DNA from: Methylococcales bacterium
GTDB taxonomy: Bacteria; Pseudomonadota; Gammaproteobacteria; Methylococcales; Methylomonadaceae
Direction: 5' to 3'
DNA: 64,000 nt
NCBI GenBank assembly: GCA_026399075.1
Contig: JAPLRR010000027.1
Span: 78,325-142,324 of the forward strand
Below, piece after piece: positions 55,592 to 63,957 of this stretch. A program made the translations under genes and the position numbers. Position 1 is the first letter of the stretch; each line of letters starts with the position of its first letter. A model generated the notes under the pieces. It made no database searches. It was not told where the DNA came from and saw only the letters and a program-made list of their open reading frames with translations.

Positions 55592-56089
55592 TTAAAGGGC
55601 GTTTGCCTTTACTAAGGTCAAAAAGCTGTAACTAAATGCCACAGTGGGGTCGTCATCAATATCGGTGCGCTCACATTCTGACCACTGCTTAAAATCAATG
55701 GCTGGGAACAAGGTGTCACCTTCAAATGGGCTGTGGATTAAGGTGAGGTAAAGCTTGTCGGCCCGGGGCAATAGCGCCTCATAAAGGGCTGCGCCGCCAA
55801 TAATGAAAATTTCATCAGCACTGGCGCAGCCCATGGCTAGCGCTGCGTCAAGGCTGTTGGCAACCATGCAGCCTGCTTGTTGGTATGCGGGGTTTCTGCT
55901 GATGATAATATTGGTGCGGCCAGGCAAGGGGCGGCCTATGGACTCGAAGGTTTTTCTGCCCATCACGATGGGTGAACCCAAGGTGATTTGTTTAAATTTT
56001 TTAAGATCAGCGGATAAATGCCACGGCATTTTATTGTCCGAGCCAATGACCCGATTGCTCGCCATCGCGGCGATAAGTGATATTTTCAT
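55592..56089 (-). CDS. folA: Dihydrofolate reductase
   Basis: Reduces dihydrofolate with NADPH. The 165-residue protein has the Met20-loop region SLIAAMASNRVIGSDNKMPW, the substrate acid in WHLSADLKKFKQ, VMGRKTFESIGRPLPGR and IFIIGGAALYEALL. All usual DHFR blocks are present. It is divergent from the asparaginase gene. Confidence 0.97.
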   Translation of the reverse strand: MKISLIAAMASNRVIGSDNKMPWHLSADLKKFKQITLGSPIVMGRKTFESIGRPLPGRTNIIISRNPAYQQAGCMVANSLDAALAMGCASADEIFIIGGAALYEALLPRADKLYLTLIHSPFEGDTLFPAIDFKQWSECERTDIDDDPTVAFSYSFLTLVKANAL

Positions 56090-56147
56090 TTTCTAAAGTG
56101 GGGGGCTTTGTTATTCTTTGGCGATTAAAAATGGCAAACATCATACT

Positions 56148-57164
56148 ATGAAAAACATTTTGCTTGTATTTACTGGCGGTACGATAGGATCAACCGTCTC
56201 AGAAGGCACTATAAACACGTCCGGCCACGCGCCGCGTGCCTTGCTCAGGCACTTTCAGCAGCATGACGACCAGCACCAACAAGTGCATTTTACCATTATT
56301 GAGCCTCTGCAACTGTTAAGTGAAAACCTGTCGCCTAAAGCATGGCAAACTTTGATAGTGGCGATAGAGGCCCAGCAGCCCGACAACTATGATGGCATCA
56401 TCATCACCCACGGCACGGACACCTTGGCTTACACCGCCGCCGCCCTAAGCTTTTATTTTAATGGCCTGAACAAACCGCTGCTGTTGGTTGCCAGTAATTA
56501 TCCCTTGGCAGACCCTAGGGCAAATGGTCATGATAATTTTAGCTGTGCGGTTGAGTTTATACGCCAAAATCCATGTCCTGGCGTTTTTGTCCCTTACCGT
56601 AACCCGCTGCAAGCAATGCACGTGCACCACGGCACACGTCTTGGCTGTTCTTTACAACTAAGCGGTGATTTTTTTAGTGTCCAGGGTCTGCCGTTTATGC
56701 AGTTTGAAAACCGCCAGTTTTTGCAGATGCAGCCCCCCACGCCCGTATTTGATAGAGAAGCAATTGCCCTTAATCCCCGGTTTTCAGAGCGGGTGTTGAT
56801 GATACGACCTTACCCCGGATTAAATTATGACCATATCAACCTTGAAAACGTCGATGCGGTCTTACATGATTTATATCATTCCGGCACTGCCTGCGTGTCT
56901 GATGAATGGGGTGGCAATTATTCCTTAGTCCATTTCATCAACCGCTGTACCGCGCTAAACATTGCTGTTTACCTAGCCCCCGCAGTTAAATCCGCTGATG
57001 CCTACCACAGCACTAAGGCTTTGCTTGGGCAAGGTGCGTTCATGCTTTGGAACCTGTCCATTGAAGCTGCTTATGTCAAACTGATGCTGGCGTATGGGAA
57101 TTTTCGTGATATTGAGCAGATAAGGGCTTTTATGGATAAGGATGTTGCGGGGGAGCATGTTTAG
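56148..57164 (+). CDS. Asparaginase
   Basis: A 338-residue L-asparaginase/glutamyl-tRNA amidotransferase-D-family enzyme. The first active-site threonine is in LVFTGGTIGSTVS and the second triad is in IITHGTDTLAYTAAAL. Length and the absence of a signal peptide fit cytosolic type I. The ATG at 56148 begins the catalytic beta strand; an in-frame TTG at 56118 is unlikely. Substrate preference between asparagine and glutamine is not fixed by the motifs. It stands alone. Confidence 0.92.
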   Translation: MKNILLVFTGGTIGSTVSEGTINTSGHAPRALLRHFQQHDDQHQQVHFTIIEPLQLLSENLSPKAWQTLIVAIEAQQPDNYDGIIITHGTDTLAYTAAALSFYFNGLNKPLLLVASNYPLADPRANGHDNFSCAVEFIRQNPCPGVFVPYRNPLQAMHVHHGTRLGCSLQLSGDFFSVQGLPFMQFENRQFLQMQPPTPVFDREAIALNPRFSERVLMIRPYPGLNYDHINLENVDAVLHDLYHSGTACVSDEWGGNYSLVHFINRCTALNIAVYLAPAVKSADAYHSTKALLGQGAFMLWNLSIEAAYVKLMLAYGNFRDIEQIRAFMDKDVAGEHV

Positions 57165-57335
57165 TGGCGACAAACCAGCAAATTTTGGTGCCCAACCCCA
57201 TCAGGGCAAAGTGTCAGGTGTTTTATAAGATGCTGGCTGATATAATATCATGTATTATAAGAAATTTTATTAGATAGTCCGAAAATTCGGCGCTGTAACA
57301 ACTTGATTGCCAATTAACCTTTACTTTAAAACCCC

Positions 57336-59222
57336 ATGCTAAATTTTAAAAATATCGCCTTGCGCCGTGGCGCTAGGGTGTTGTTTGCCAATTCTTCTTT
57401 TACTGTGCACAAAGGCCAAAAAGTCGGTTTTACCGGTGCGAATGGCGCGGGAAAATCCAGCTTATTTGCGCTGGTCAAAAATGAGTTGCATCTGGACGAA
57501 GGCGATTTTTCCATGCCCCCGAACTTGGAAATTGCCCATGTTGCGCAAGAAACGCCAGCTGTCACTTGCTCTGCGATCGATTATGTCATTGATGGTGACC
57601 AGGAATTACGGCGCTTACAGGCTCAGTTGGTGTTGGCGGAACAATCAAACAACGGCTTAAAACAAGCCGAACTCCATGCAGCATTGGATGTGATTGGCGG
57701 TTATACGGCCCAAGCCCGGGCATCTCGTTTAATGAACGGCTTAGGGTTTACGCCCGAGCAAGAGCAAAATCCCGTCAACTCATTTTCTGGTGGTTGGCGG
57801 ATGCGGCTTAATTTGGCGCAAGCCTTGATGTGCCGCTCTGATGTCTTGCTGCTGGATGAGCCAACCAACCATTTGGATTTGGATGCGGTTATCTGGTTAC
57901 AGGACTGGTTATGCAAATACCCCGGCACCTTGTTGTTGATTTCGCATGATAGGGATTTTCTCGATACCATCACTGACCACATTGTGCATATCGAGCAAAA
58001 CAAAGCCGAAATTTATACCGGCAATTATTCGGCCTTTGAAAAAATGCGCGCTGAAAAACTGGCGCAGCAACAGTCCGCATTCCAAAAACAACAGCGTGAA
58101 ATTGCCCATATCCAAAGTTTTGTTGACCGTTTTAAAGCCCAGGCAACCAAGGCCAGACAAGCCCAAAGCCGTATTAAAGCCTTGGAGCGAATGGAACTGA
58201 TTGCCATGGCGCATGTGGATTCGCCGTTTGATTTTAGTTTCGCCAAACCCGAAAAAATGCAGAACCCTTTGTTGACTTTGGATAAAGTTGATATAGGTTA
58301 TGGGTCTAGCTGTGTGATTAAGCAGGCGGGCATAGCGATTTCGCCCGGTGACCGTATCGGGCTATTGGGGCCTAACGGTGCTGGCAAATCCAGCTTGATT
58401 AAAGTGTTGGCAGGTGAAATGCACCCCTTATCAGGCACTAGGCGTGAAGCTGAAGCCTTAAAAATTGGTTATTTTGCCCAGCATCAGCTGGAGCAGTTGC
58501 AACTGGATGAAAGCCCTTTATGGCATTTGCAAAAGCTGGATAAGCAAGCCACCGAAAAAGATTTGCGCAATTTCTTAGGTGGCTTTGATTTTCAGGGCGA
58601 CAAAGTCTTGCAGGCGGTTAAACCTTTTTCTGGGGGTGAAAAAGCCCGTTTGGTGCTAGCCTTGCTGGTCTATCAAAACCCTAATTTGTTGCTGTTAGAT
58701 GAACCGACCAACCATTTGGATTTGGAAATGCGCCATGCCTTGAGTGTGGCCTTACAGGATTACCAAGGCGCTATCGTGGTGGTTTCGCATGACCGGCATT
58801 TATTGCGTTCAGTGACAGACCAGTTGTTATTGGTCGCAGGCGGCAAAGTACAGCCCTTTGATGGCGATCTTGATGATTATCGGATTTGGTTGGCCGAGCA
58901 GAAAAAAGCTGATGAAAAACCAACGCCGGAGCTGATGCCAACCGTCTCACGCAAAGACCAACGGAAATTGGATGCCGAACGCCGGCTGAAGCATAAGCCT
59001 TTGTATGATGCCCTGAAAAAAGCCGAAGCAGCGGTTGAAAAATACCATAATGAACAAAAGCTCCTTGAACAGCAATTGGCCGACCCTGGCATTTATGAGG
59101 AAACTGAAAAAGCCCGCTTAAAACAACTATTAGAAAAGAAAGTGTTCGTTGACAAGGCGCTGGATGAGGCAGAAACAGCGTGGATGGACGCTGAGGAAAA
59201 GATCGGCGAATTGCAGGATTAA
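57336..59222 (+). CDS. ABC-F family ATPase (YheS-like)
   Basis: A 628-residue soluble protein with two ABC domains and no membrane segment, so it is an ABC-F translation factor rather than a transporter. The first Walker A is GANGAGKSS with signature FSGGWRMRLN and Walker B LLLDEPTNHLDLD; the second is GPNGAGKSS, FSGGEKARLV and LLLDEPTNHLDLE. The linker between domains (TGNYSAFEKMRAEKL) and a C-terminal coiled coil match the YheS/Uup type. It probably acts on stalled ribosomes. The ATG at 57336 is used. Confidence 0.94.
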   Translation: MLNFKNIALRRGARVLFANSSFTVHKGQKVGFTGANGAGKSSLFALVKNELHLDEGDFSMPPNLEIAHVAQETPAVTCSAIDYVIDGDQELRRLQAQLVLAEQSNNGLKQAELHAALDVIGGYTAQARASRLMNGLGFTPEQEQNPVNSFSGGWRMRLNLAQALMCRSDVLLLDEPTNHLDLDAVIWLQDWLCKYPGTLLLISHDRDFLDTITDHIVHIEQNKAEIYTGNYSAFEKMRAEKLAQQQSAFQKQQREIAHIQSFVDRFKAQATKARQAQSRIKALERMELIAMAHVDSPFDFSFAKPEKMQNPLLTLDKVDIGYGSSCVIKQAGIAISPGDRIGLLGPNGAGKSSLIKVLAGEMHPLSGTRREAEALKIGYFAQHQLEQLQLDESPLWHLQKLDKQATEKDLRNFLGGFDFQGDKVLQAVKPFSGGEKARLVLALLVYQNPNLLLLDEPTNHLDLEMRHALSVALQDYQGAIVVVSHDRHLLRSVTDQLLLVAGGKVQPFDGDLDDYRIWLAEQKKADEKPTPELMPTVSRKDQRKLDAERRLKHKPLYDALKKAEAAVEKYHNEQKLLEQQLADPGIYEETEKARLKQLLEKKVFVDKALDEAETAWMDAEEKIGELQD

Positions 59223-59233
59223 GCGGCATTGAC

Positions 59234-59287
59234 CCCCTAAAAACTTTATTGGCAAAGCCAATGTTAGGCTTTGCTACCCTTAGGGGC
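59234..59287 (+). promoter_or_regulatory. Nested stem-loop in the gap after ABC-F gene
   Basis: The outer CCCCTA (59234-59239) pairs with TAGGGG (59281-59286), and an inner perfect 8-bp stem GCAAAGCC (59252-59259) pairs with GGCTTTGC (59267-59274). It fills most of the 101-base gap. It could be a terminator without T-run, or a leader structure for the next membrane protein. Confidence 0.5.
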
Positions 59288-59323
59288 TGATAAGCTGGAT
59301 AATAATACCGAGGTTTGACACAG

Positions 59324-59836
59324 ATGTTTAACATCATTAAGTTATTGTTTGATATTTGTCTGTTTAAGAAAGGCCCCCAAGATTTGCCGCATTCAAGAGC
59401 GCTATTGCAGCTATTGTTTTTGCTGTACATAGTTGTACGGGTGTTAATGTTAAGCATACACTACGATTTGCTTAATGTGCTGTTGCAGCTTTTTGTTGAG
59501 TTTTTTCTGGTCGCTGCGTTTTTCTGGGCTATGCTATATCTGTCGCGGAAGCTTGGGCGGTTTTATCAGGTTATGGCCGCCGTGCTGGGCACCGATGCCC
59601 TCATCAGTTTTTTTGCCCTGCCCGGTATAGCCACCATAGAATTGGGACAAGGTGGCTTGGCGGTACTCGTGGTGATGCTGGCCTTAATCGGTTGGCATTG
59701 GGCGGTCACTGGGCATATTATCCGCAACGCGCTGGACCAAAGCCTGAGTTTTAGCTTAGGCGTGGCATTTTTATATCTCATTGCGACTTATCAGGTGATG
59801 TCCATTTTATTTCCTGAAGTTGCCGTGGCCCAATAG
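59324..59836 (+). CDS. Conserved membrane protein of unknown function
   Basis: A 170-residue protein with about four to five membrane segments (LLQLLFLLYIVVRVLML, LLQLFVEFFLVAAFFWAML, GGLAVLVVMLALIGWHWAV, LGVAFLYLIATYQVM). No catalytic motif and no recognised family. The ATG at 59324 is preferred over TTG 59315 because it fits the CCGAGG ribosome site. It lies between the ABC-F gene and uspA, and is followed by uspA after 9 bases, so the two are probably co-transcribed. Confidence 0.78.
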   Translation: MFNIIKLLFDICLFKKGPQDLPHSRALLQLLFLLYIVVRVLMLSIHYDLLNVLLQLFVEFFLVAAFFWAMLYLSRKLGRFYQVMAAVLGTDALISFFALPGIATIELGQGGLAVLVVMLALIGWHWAVTGHIIRNALDQSLSFSLGVAFLYLIATYQVMSILFPEVAVAQ

Positions 59837-59845
59837 AAGGTAGCT

Positions 59846-60289
59846 ATGGAAAATTATAAACAGATATTATTGGCAGTGGACTTTTACGAACAGGGTGAAG
59901 CCGTTGCCAACCGGGCAAAGGATATGGCTGAACGTTATCAGGCAAAGCTGGGGCTTATCCATGTGGTGGATAGTCTGCCCATTACGGAAGCCAATTATGG
60001 GGCGGATATTCCGTTTAATATGGATTTGACCACTGAATTGCTGGCTGGGGCAAAGGAAAGGCTGGTTAAGCTCGCGGCAAGCTTGGATGTGCCGGAAGAT
60101 CGGCAATGGCTAGAAATGGGTAGCCCTAAGACTGAAATAATCCGGGTCGCCAAAGAACATAACGTCGATTTGATTGTCGTTGGTTCCCACGGCCGACATG
60201 GCTTGGGTTTATTGCTGGGTTCGACTGCAAACGGCGTTCTACATCATGCGGAATGTGATGTATTGGCGGTGCGTTTGCAAGATGAATAA
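59846..60289 (+). CDS. uspA: Universal stress protein A family
   Basis: A 147-residue UspA-fold protein. Starts QILLAVDFYEQGEAV; the nucleotide-binding motif is in VVGSHGRHGLGLLLGS, with NGVLHHAECDVLAVR ending the domain. The GxxGxxxxxxxxxG(S) spacing suggests ATP binding. Family members help survival under growth arrest and oxidative stress. It follows the small membrane protein by 9 bases with AGAAGG ribosome site. Confidence 0.93.
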   Translation: MENYKQILLAVDFYEQGEAVANRAKDMAERYQAKLGLIHVVDSLPITEANYGADIPFNMDLTTELLAGAKERLVKLAASLDVPEDRQWLEMGSPKTEIIRVAKEHNVDLIVVGSHGRHGLGLLLGSTANGVLHHAECDVLAVRLQDE

Positions 60290-60430
60290 GGTTTTTACGG
60301 CCTAAAATTTATTCCGCCACAAAATTGATAGTCTGGCGGGCACATTAACCAAAACAATAAAGTGCATTTACGGCTTTCTGGATTAACACGCTGTGTATTA
60401 GCGGGAAGTCGGTATTATTAAGGTAAGGAA

Positions 60431-60844
60431 ATGATTGGACATATAGAAAGTTATGACCCTGACAAACAAACGGGGTTGATAAAAAGCGAGGAAAAACACT
60501 ATACCTTCCATCTGGATGATTGGTCGGCGTTAGTCCCACCGGAATCCGGTGATGACATCCTTTTTGAGGCGGAAGGGGAGATTGCCCGCAAAATTGATTT
60601 GGCAGGTGCCTATTTGGCGCCACCGAAGGCAGTCAAATACAAATATGTTGCCGCAGCGTTGGCGTTATTTTTAGGCTTTACAGGACTGCATCGCCTGTAT
60701 TTGGGATTTTATTGGTTGGCCTTGGCGCAATTGGCCTTCACGGCGGCAACGGTTGGTTTTGGGGCGGTTTGGGGTTTTGTGGAGTTTGTTTTGATAATTA
60801 CCGGCAACATCAATAAAGATGCAAAAGGCCGCCCTTTAAAGTAG
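60431..60844 (+). CDS. TM2-domain protein with an N-terminal OB/cold-shock-like part
   Basis: A 137-residue protein. The first ~60 residues (IGHIESYDPDKQTGLIKSEE) resemble a cold-shock or OB fold: strand, loop and a GLIK turn at the place of GFGFI. The C-terminal half is a TM2 domain with AALALFLGFTGLHRLYLG and a second hydrophobic stretch AALALFLGFTGL/ WALAQLAFTA-like pair. Function is unknown. It is convergent with cspA, with a shared terminator between. Confidence 0.82.
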   Translation: MIGHIESYDPDKQTGLIKSEEKHYTFHLDDWSALVPPESGDDILFEAEGEIARKIDLAGAYLAPPKAVKYKYVAAALALFLGFTGLHRLYLGFYWLALAQLAFTAATVGFGAVWGFVEFVLIITGNINKDAKGRPLK

Positions 60845-60870
60845 CCTTAAAACACCCACGATAAAAAATG

Positions 60871-60910
60871 CGCAAAAAAAAGCCCTTGCCAGATAGCAAG
60901 GGCTTTTTTA
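60871..60910. terminator. Bidirectional terminator between TM2 gene and cspA
   Basis: GCCCTTGC (60882-60889) pairs with GCAAGGGC (60896-60903), with A-runs on the left and T-runs on the right. It is a strong intrinsic terminator in both directions for the two convergent genes. Confidence 0.93.
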
Positions 60911-60927
60911 CGCGGGATGTTTGGCCC

Positions 60928-61131
60928 TTACTTAGGGTTAACGTTCGCGGCAGTTAAACCTTTTGGACCGGATTCGATGTCAAAAGTCACGGTTTGGCCT
61001 TCCGTCAGTGTCTTAAAGCCCCCGCCTTGGATAACTGAATGATGGACGAATACGTCTTCGCCGCCATCCGCAGGTGCGATAAAACCAAAACCTTTAGTGT
61101 TGTTAAACCACTTTACAGTGCCTGTTGCCAT
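60928..61131 (-). CDS. cspA: Cold-shock protein
   Basis: A 67-residue single cold-shock domain that binds single-stranded nucleic acid and acts as an RNA chaperone. RNP1 is in [11 protein letters not shown] and RNP2 in DVFVHHSVI. It has a 140-base leader (61132-61271) between it and the CBS gene, long enough for cold-responsive control, but no specific element was identified. Confidence 0.97.
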   Translation of the reverse strand: MATGTVKWFNNTKGFGFIAPADGGEDVFVHHSVIQGGGFKTLTEGQTVTFDIESGPKGLTAANVNPK

Positions 61132-61271
61132 TTTAAAAAACTCCTAGAAATAAAACTTACGGTTAACACAGAACTACAACATTGATAATCGGGGATAACC
61201 GGAACGTCCGCTCGTTCAACATCTTTACTCTGCTAAGGTAAATTGTACTGCTATTTTAGGCTGGATGCCAT

Positions 61272-61682
61272 TTATTGAAAGGTTTTATATAGTCCGTCCA
61301 ACACCAAGGAATTAGGGCTCACCATACCGATAACCCGGTTGTTTTCAATAACGGGTGCCCGCACCAGATTATATTTGGAAAAAAGCCTGGAACAATAACG
61401 GATATCCATGTCCGGATGCACCGAAATAATTGGCTTGTCCATAATTTCATAAACGTTTACCCGATCTGGGGCGCGGTCTTTAGCCAGCACGTGGCGGGCA
61501 ATATCGCCCGACGTCAACATGCCATATTCGTCATCTTCGTTACGTTTGTTGACAATTAATACCGCCGTTTTTAAGGATTTCATTTGTTTTAAGGCTTCAG
61601 CGACTGTCGCTACGCCGTCTATCGAGCCGAAGTCAGTTTTCATGACATCTTTGACCCGAATTATGCCGTTATTCGTACTCAT
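61272..61682 (-). CDS. CBS-domain protein
   Basis: A 136-residue protein made of two CBS motifs (VATVAEALKQMKSLKTAVLI and IISVHPDMDIRYCSRLF), which bind adenosyl ligands such as ATP or AMP. It is the last of four genes with the DUF1538 pair and a P-II-like protein, overlapping the latter by 4 bases. It is therefore likely an energy-sensing regulator of the DUF1538 membrane proteins; this is inference from context. Confidence 0.9.
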   Translation of the reverse strand: MSTNNGIIRVKDVMKTDFGSIDGVATVAEALKQMKSLKTAVLIVNKRNEDDEYGMLTSGDIARHVLAKDRAPDRVNVYEIMDKPIISVHPDMDIRYCSRLFSKYNLVRAPVIENNRVIGMVSPNSLVLDGLYKTFQ

Positions 61683-62029
61683 ATTTTATCCTCAAGTTCA
61701 TGGGTTAGCTCTTCCACTTGGCGCATCACCCCTATGGCATCTTCAACATCCACCTGAAAGGCAATGCCCGTCCCCGGTTTATTGTCGAAATCGGCAACCT
61801 TGGCAATTTTTTCCAAGATATGCCGGCTCAGATGTTCTTCAACCAAAAACATCAGGACATCCCGGGCCGATTCCAAGGTCAGGCCAAAAAATGTCTTGGA
61901 TTGCTTCAAGCCCTCACCACGCGCATGGTTGATTACCGTGGCGCCTTTAGCGCCGCTTTGGCGTGCCGCATCCAGCACAATATCGGTTTTATCATCTTCG
62001 ACAAAGGCGATAATTAATTTAAAGTGCAT
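61679..62029 (-). CDS. P-II-like (GlnB fold) regulator
   Basis: A 116-residue protein with a ferredoxin-like P-II fold. The block GAKGATVINHARGEG and GTGIAFQVDVEDAIGV correspond to the conserved first and last parts of P-II proteins, while the classical uridylylated T-loop tyrosine is not evident. It overlaps the CBS gene and follows a DUF1538 gene by 14 bases. Such proteins sense nucleotides or carbon/nitrogen signals and can bind membrane transporters. Confidence 0.87.
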   Translation of the reverse strand: MHFKLIIAFVEDDKTDIVLDAARQSGAKGATVINHARGEGLKQSKTFFGLTLESARDVLMFLVEEHLSRHILEKIAKVADFDNKPGTGIAFQVDVEDAIGVMRQVEELTHELEDKI

Positions 62030-62043
62030 AAGCTTCCTTAAGG

Positions 62044-62817
62044 TTATGGTTTACGGCTGCGTTGCCCAAGCCACTGGGCAATTTGCGCATAACCGAGTAC
62101 AGCGATAATAGGGAATAAACTGGCAAAGGCAATCAAGCCAAAGCCATCGACTAAGGGATTCCGGCCGGGTACGGTTTCAGCCAAGCCCAAACCTAAAGCC
62201 GTCACTAAGGGGACAGTAACGGTAGAGGTGGTCACACCACCGGAATCATAAGCCAGCCCGATGATCATTTTTGGTGAAAACAGGGTTTGGATTAGCACGA
62301 TAATATAACCTACGATGATGAAATAGTAGAGTTCTGTACCCGTAATTATCCTAAATGCCCCCAAGGCAATGCCAAACGCCACGCCTAAAGACACCGCGAT
62401 ACGTAGCCCCCAGGCATGGATGCTGCCCCCGGAAATTTGCTGGGCCTTCAGCGCGACCGCCAACAATGACGGTTCGGCAAGCGTGGTGGCAAAACCAATG
62501 CTGGCGGCAAACACGTATACCCAGCCATAAGCCTGCCATGGCGGCGCGGACTGGCCTGCTTGCCAGCCCAAAAACGCTGGAGTGGTCAATTGTGCCGCCA
62601 TTAACTTGCCTAACGGGAACAAGGCCATCTCCAAGCCTTCCAGAAAAAAAGCAATACCCAGCAGGACAAAAATAAAGCCGGTGAGGGTTTTTTTGGGTTG
62701 CGCCAGGGGTTTGCGGATTACTAATAGCTGAAAGCCGATAATAATTGCCGCTATCGGCAAAATATCCCGACAAGTGCCTAATAAAGCGGTTGCAAAATGG
62801 ATAAGCCAAGCCGTCAT
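62044..62817 (-). CDS. DUF1538 family membrane protein (second of pair)
   Basis: A 257-residue protein with about seven membrane segments. [20 protein letters not shown] followed by ALGLGLA is the DUF1538 signature; a near-identical block occurs in the neighbouring gene. DSGGVTT may be a pore or ion-binding loop. Function is not established, though a transport role is likely. The N-terminus overlaps the previous gene by 4 bases. Two adjacent DUF1538 genes suggest a heterodimer. Confidence 0.92.
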   Translation of the reverse strand: MTAWLIHFATALLGTCRDILPIAAIIIGFQLLVIRKPLAQPKKTLTGFIFVLLGIAFFLEGLEMALFPLGKLMAAQLTTPAFLGWQAGQSAPPWQAYGWVYVFAASIGFATTLAEPSLLAVALKAQQISGGSIHAWGLRIAVSLGVAFGIALGAFRIITGTELYYFIIVGYIIVLIQTLFSPKMIIGLAYDSGGVTTSTVTVPLVTALGLGLAETVPGRNPLVDGFGLIAFASLFPIIAVLGYAQIAQWLGQRSRKP

Positions 62818-63542
62818 ATCAGCATCCCGTAAGCCATAACGAAAATCATCGGCGTTAAGGAAGCAAAAGCAATTAAGCCAAAACCATCAATCATCGGGTT
62901 GCGGCCTTTAATTGCCGTCGCCAAACCTACCCCTAAGGCGGTCACTAAGGGTACGGTAATGGTTGACGTGGTCACGCCGCCGGAATCATAAGCAATGCCG
63001 ATAATTTCTTTGGGTGCAAACGGGGTGATTAGCATCACACCGCAATAACCGCCAATGATCAGATAATATAGGGGCCAGCCACGAATAATACGTAACACAC
63101 CCACTAAAATGGCAAAACCGACCGATAGCGCAACACTGATCCGTAAGCCTAAGGCATAGCTTGTTTGGGCTTCTGGGTTGGCGGCAATTAATCCGCCTTT
63201 ACCGGCGATACGTGCCGCTTCATCGGCTATGGCAATTAAGGCGGGTTCGGCCACTGTTGTGCCAAAACCCAAACAGAAGGCAAATGTCAGCAACCAAAAT
63301 AAGCTGCCTTTACGCGCAAACGCATGGGCCATGGCCTCGCCAAGGGGAAACAGGCTCAATTCCAAACCTAGGACAAATAAGGTGAGCCCCAACACAACGA
63401 ATACTGTGCCAGTAATTAACCGTGCGACATCAGGTATTGGCTGGCCAATGACCAGAACCTGAAAAACCAACACCACTGCAAGAATAGGCACTAGATCCAA
63501 AAAACTATTGAACAGTTGTTTAACGAAACGGTTCTTAAACAT
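62814..63542 (-). CDS. DUF1538 family membrane protein (first of pair)
   Basis: A 242-residue protein, paralogue of the next gene, again with [20 protein letters not shown] and about seven membrane segments. The start [11 protein letters not shown] at 63542 with GGGAG ribosome site is preferred; longer frames up to 63740 would add 66 non-family residues. It is the first gene of an operon DUF1538-DUF1538-P-II-CBS. The paired transporters with two small sensor proteins make a regulated transport system the simplest reading. Confidence 0.92.
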   Translation of the reverse strand: MFKNRFVKQLFNSFLDLVPILAVVLVFQVLVIGQPIPDVARLITGTVFVVLGLTLFVLGLELSLFPLGEAMAHAFARKGSLFWLLTFAFCLGFGTTVAEPALIAIADEAARIAGKGGLIAANPEAQTSYALGLRISVALSVGFAILVGVLRIIRGWPLYYLIIGGYCGVMLITPFAPKEIIGIAYDSGGVTTSTITVPLVTALGVGLATAIKGRNPMIDGFGLIAFASLTPMIFVMAYGMLI

Positions 63543-63957
63543 CGAAACTCCCATTCTTAAAGATGCCTTGATTGTATAGTAAAGATAGCGTGTAAGGCTA
63601 TACTTTAAGCAGAAAGGTTTTTGGGCTTTAAGGCCGTCAATAATAACAAACAAGCCCTCGGAATATCCCAATAAGCCTGCGCTTGGTTTTATCCTTGACG
63701 GACGACACCTGCATGAAAACACGGCGGATTCATGGGGCACGCCAGGAATTGGCGTTTACAAATTAAAGTAATTGGGGCTGGCTGGCGATTAGCGCTTAAT
63801 TTTAGTGACACTTAGCCCAAAGGCAAGGCTAGCTGTAAGCTAATTAAGGACAGGTTGGCAGCTTACACGTGTAGGTTTTTAATAAAAAGTATGACGAGAC
63901 AGTGCGTTGAGGTAAATTGATGAGAGTCATCAACATCTATTTACCGAAGGTACCGCC
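63543..63957. other. 415-base intergenic region before right-edge gene
   Basis: The part near 63543 should carry the promoter of the DUF1538 operon. The middle has no recognised gene. The right part contains a hairpin just upstream of the last reading frame and the probable left end of an insertion sequence. Confidence 0.5.
63911..63945 (+). repeat. Hairpin upstream of the partial right-edge gene
   Basis: An inner perfect 7-bp stem TTGATGA (63917-63923) / TCATCAA (63927-63933) with a GAG loop, enclosed by GGTAAAT (63911-63917) and ATTTACC (63939-63945). It lies 12 bases before the ATG and may regulate translation or be part of an insertion-sequence end. Confidence 0.5.

Noticed and set aside
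57165..57335. Promoter or RNA gene between asparaginase and the ABC-F gene
   Set aside because: The 171-base gap is AT-rich but no defined element could be supported.
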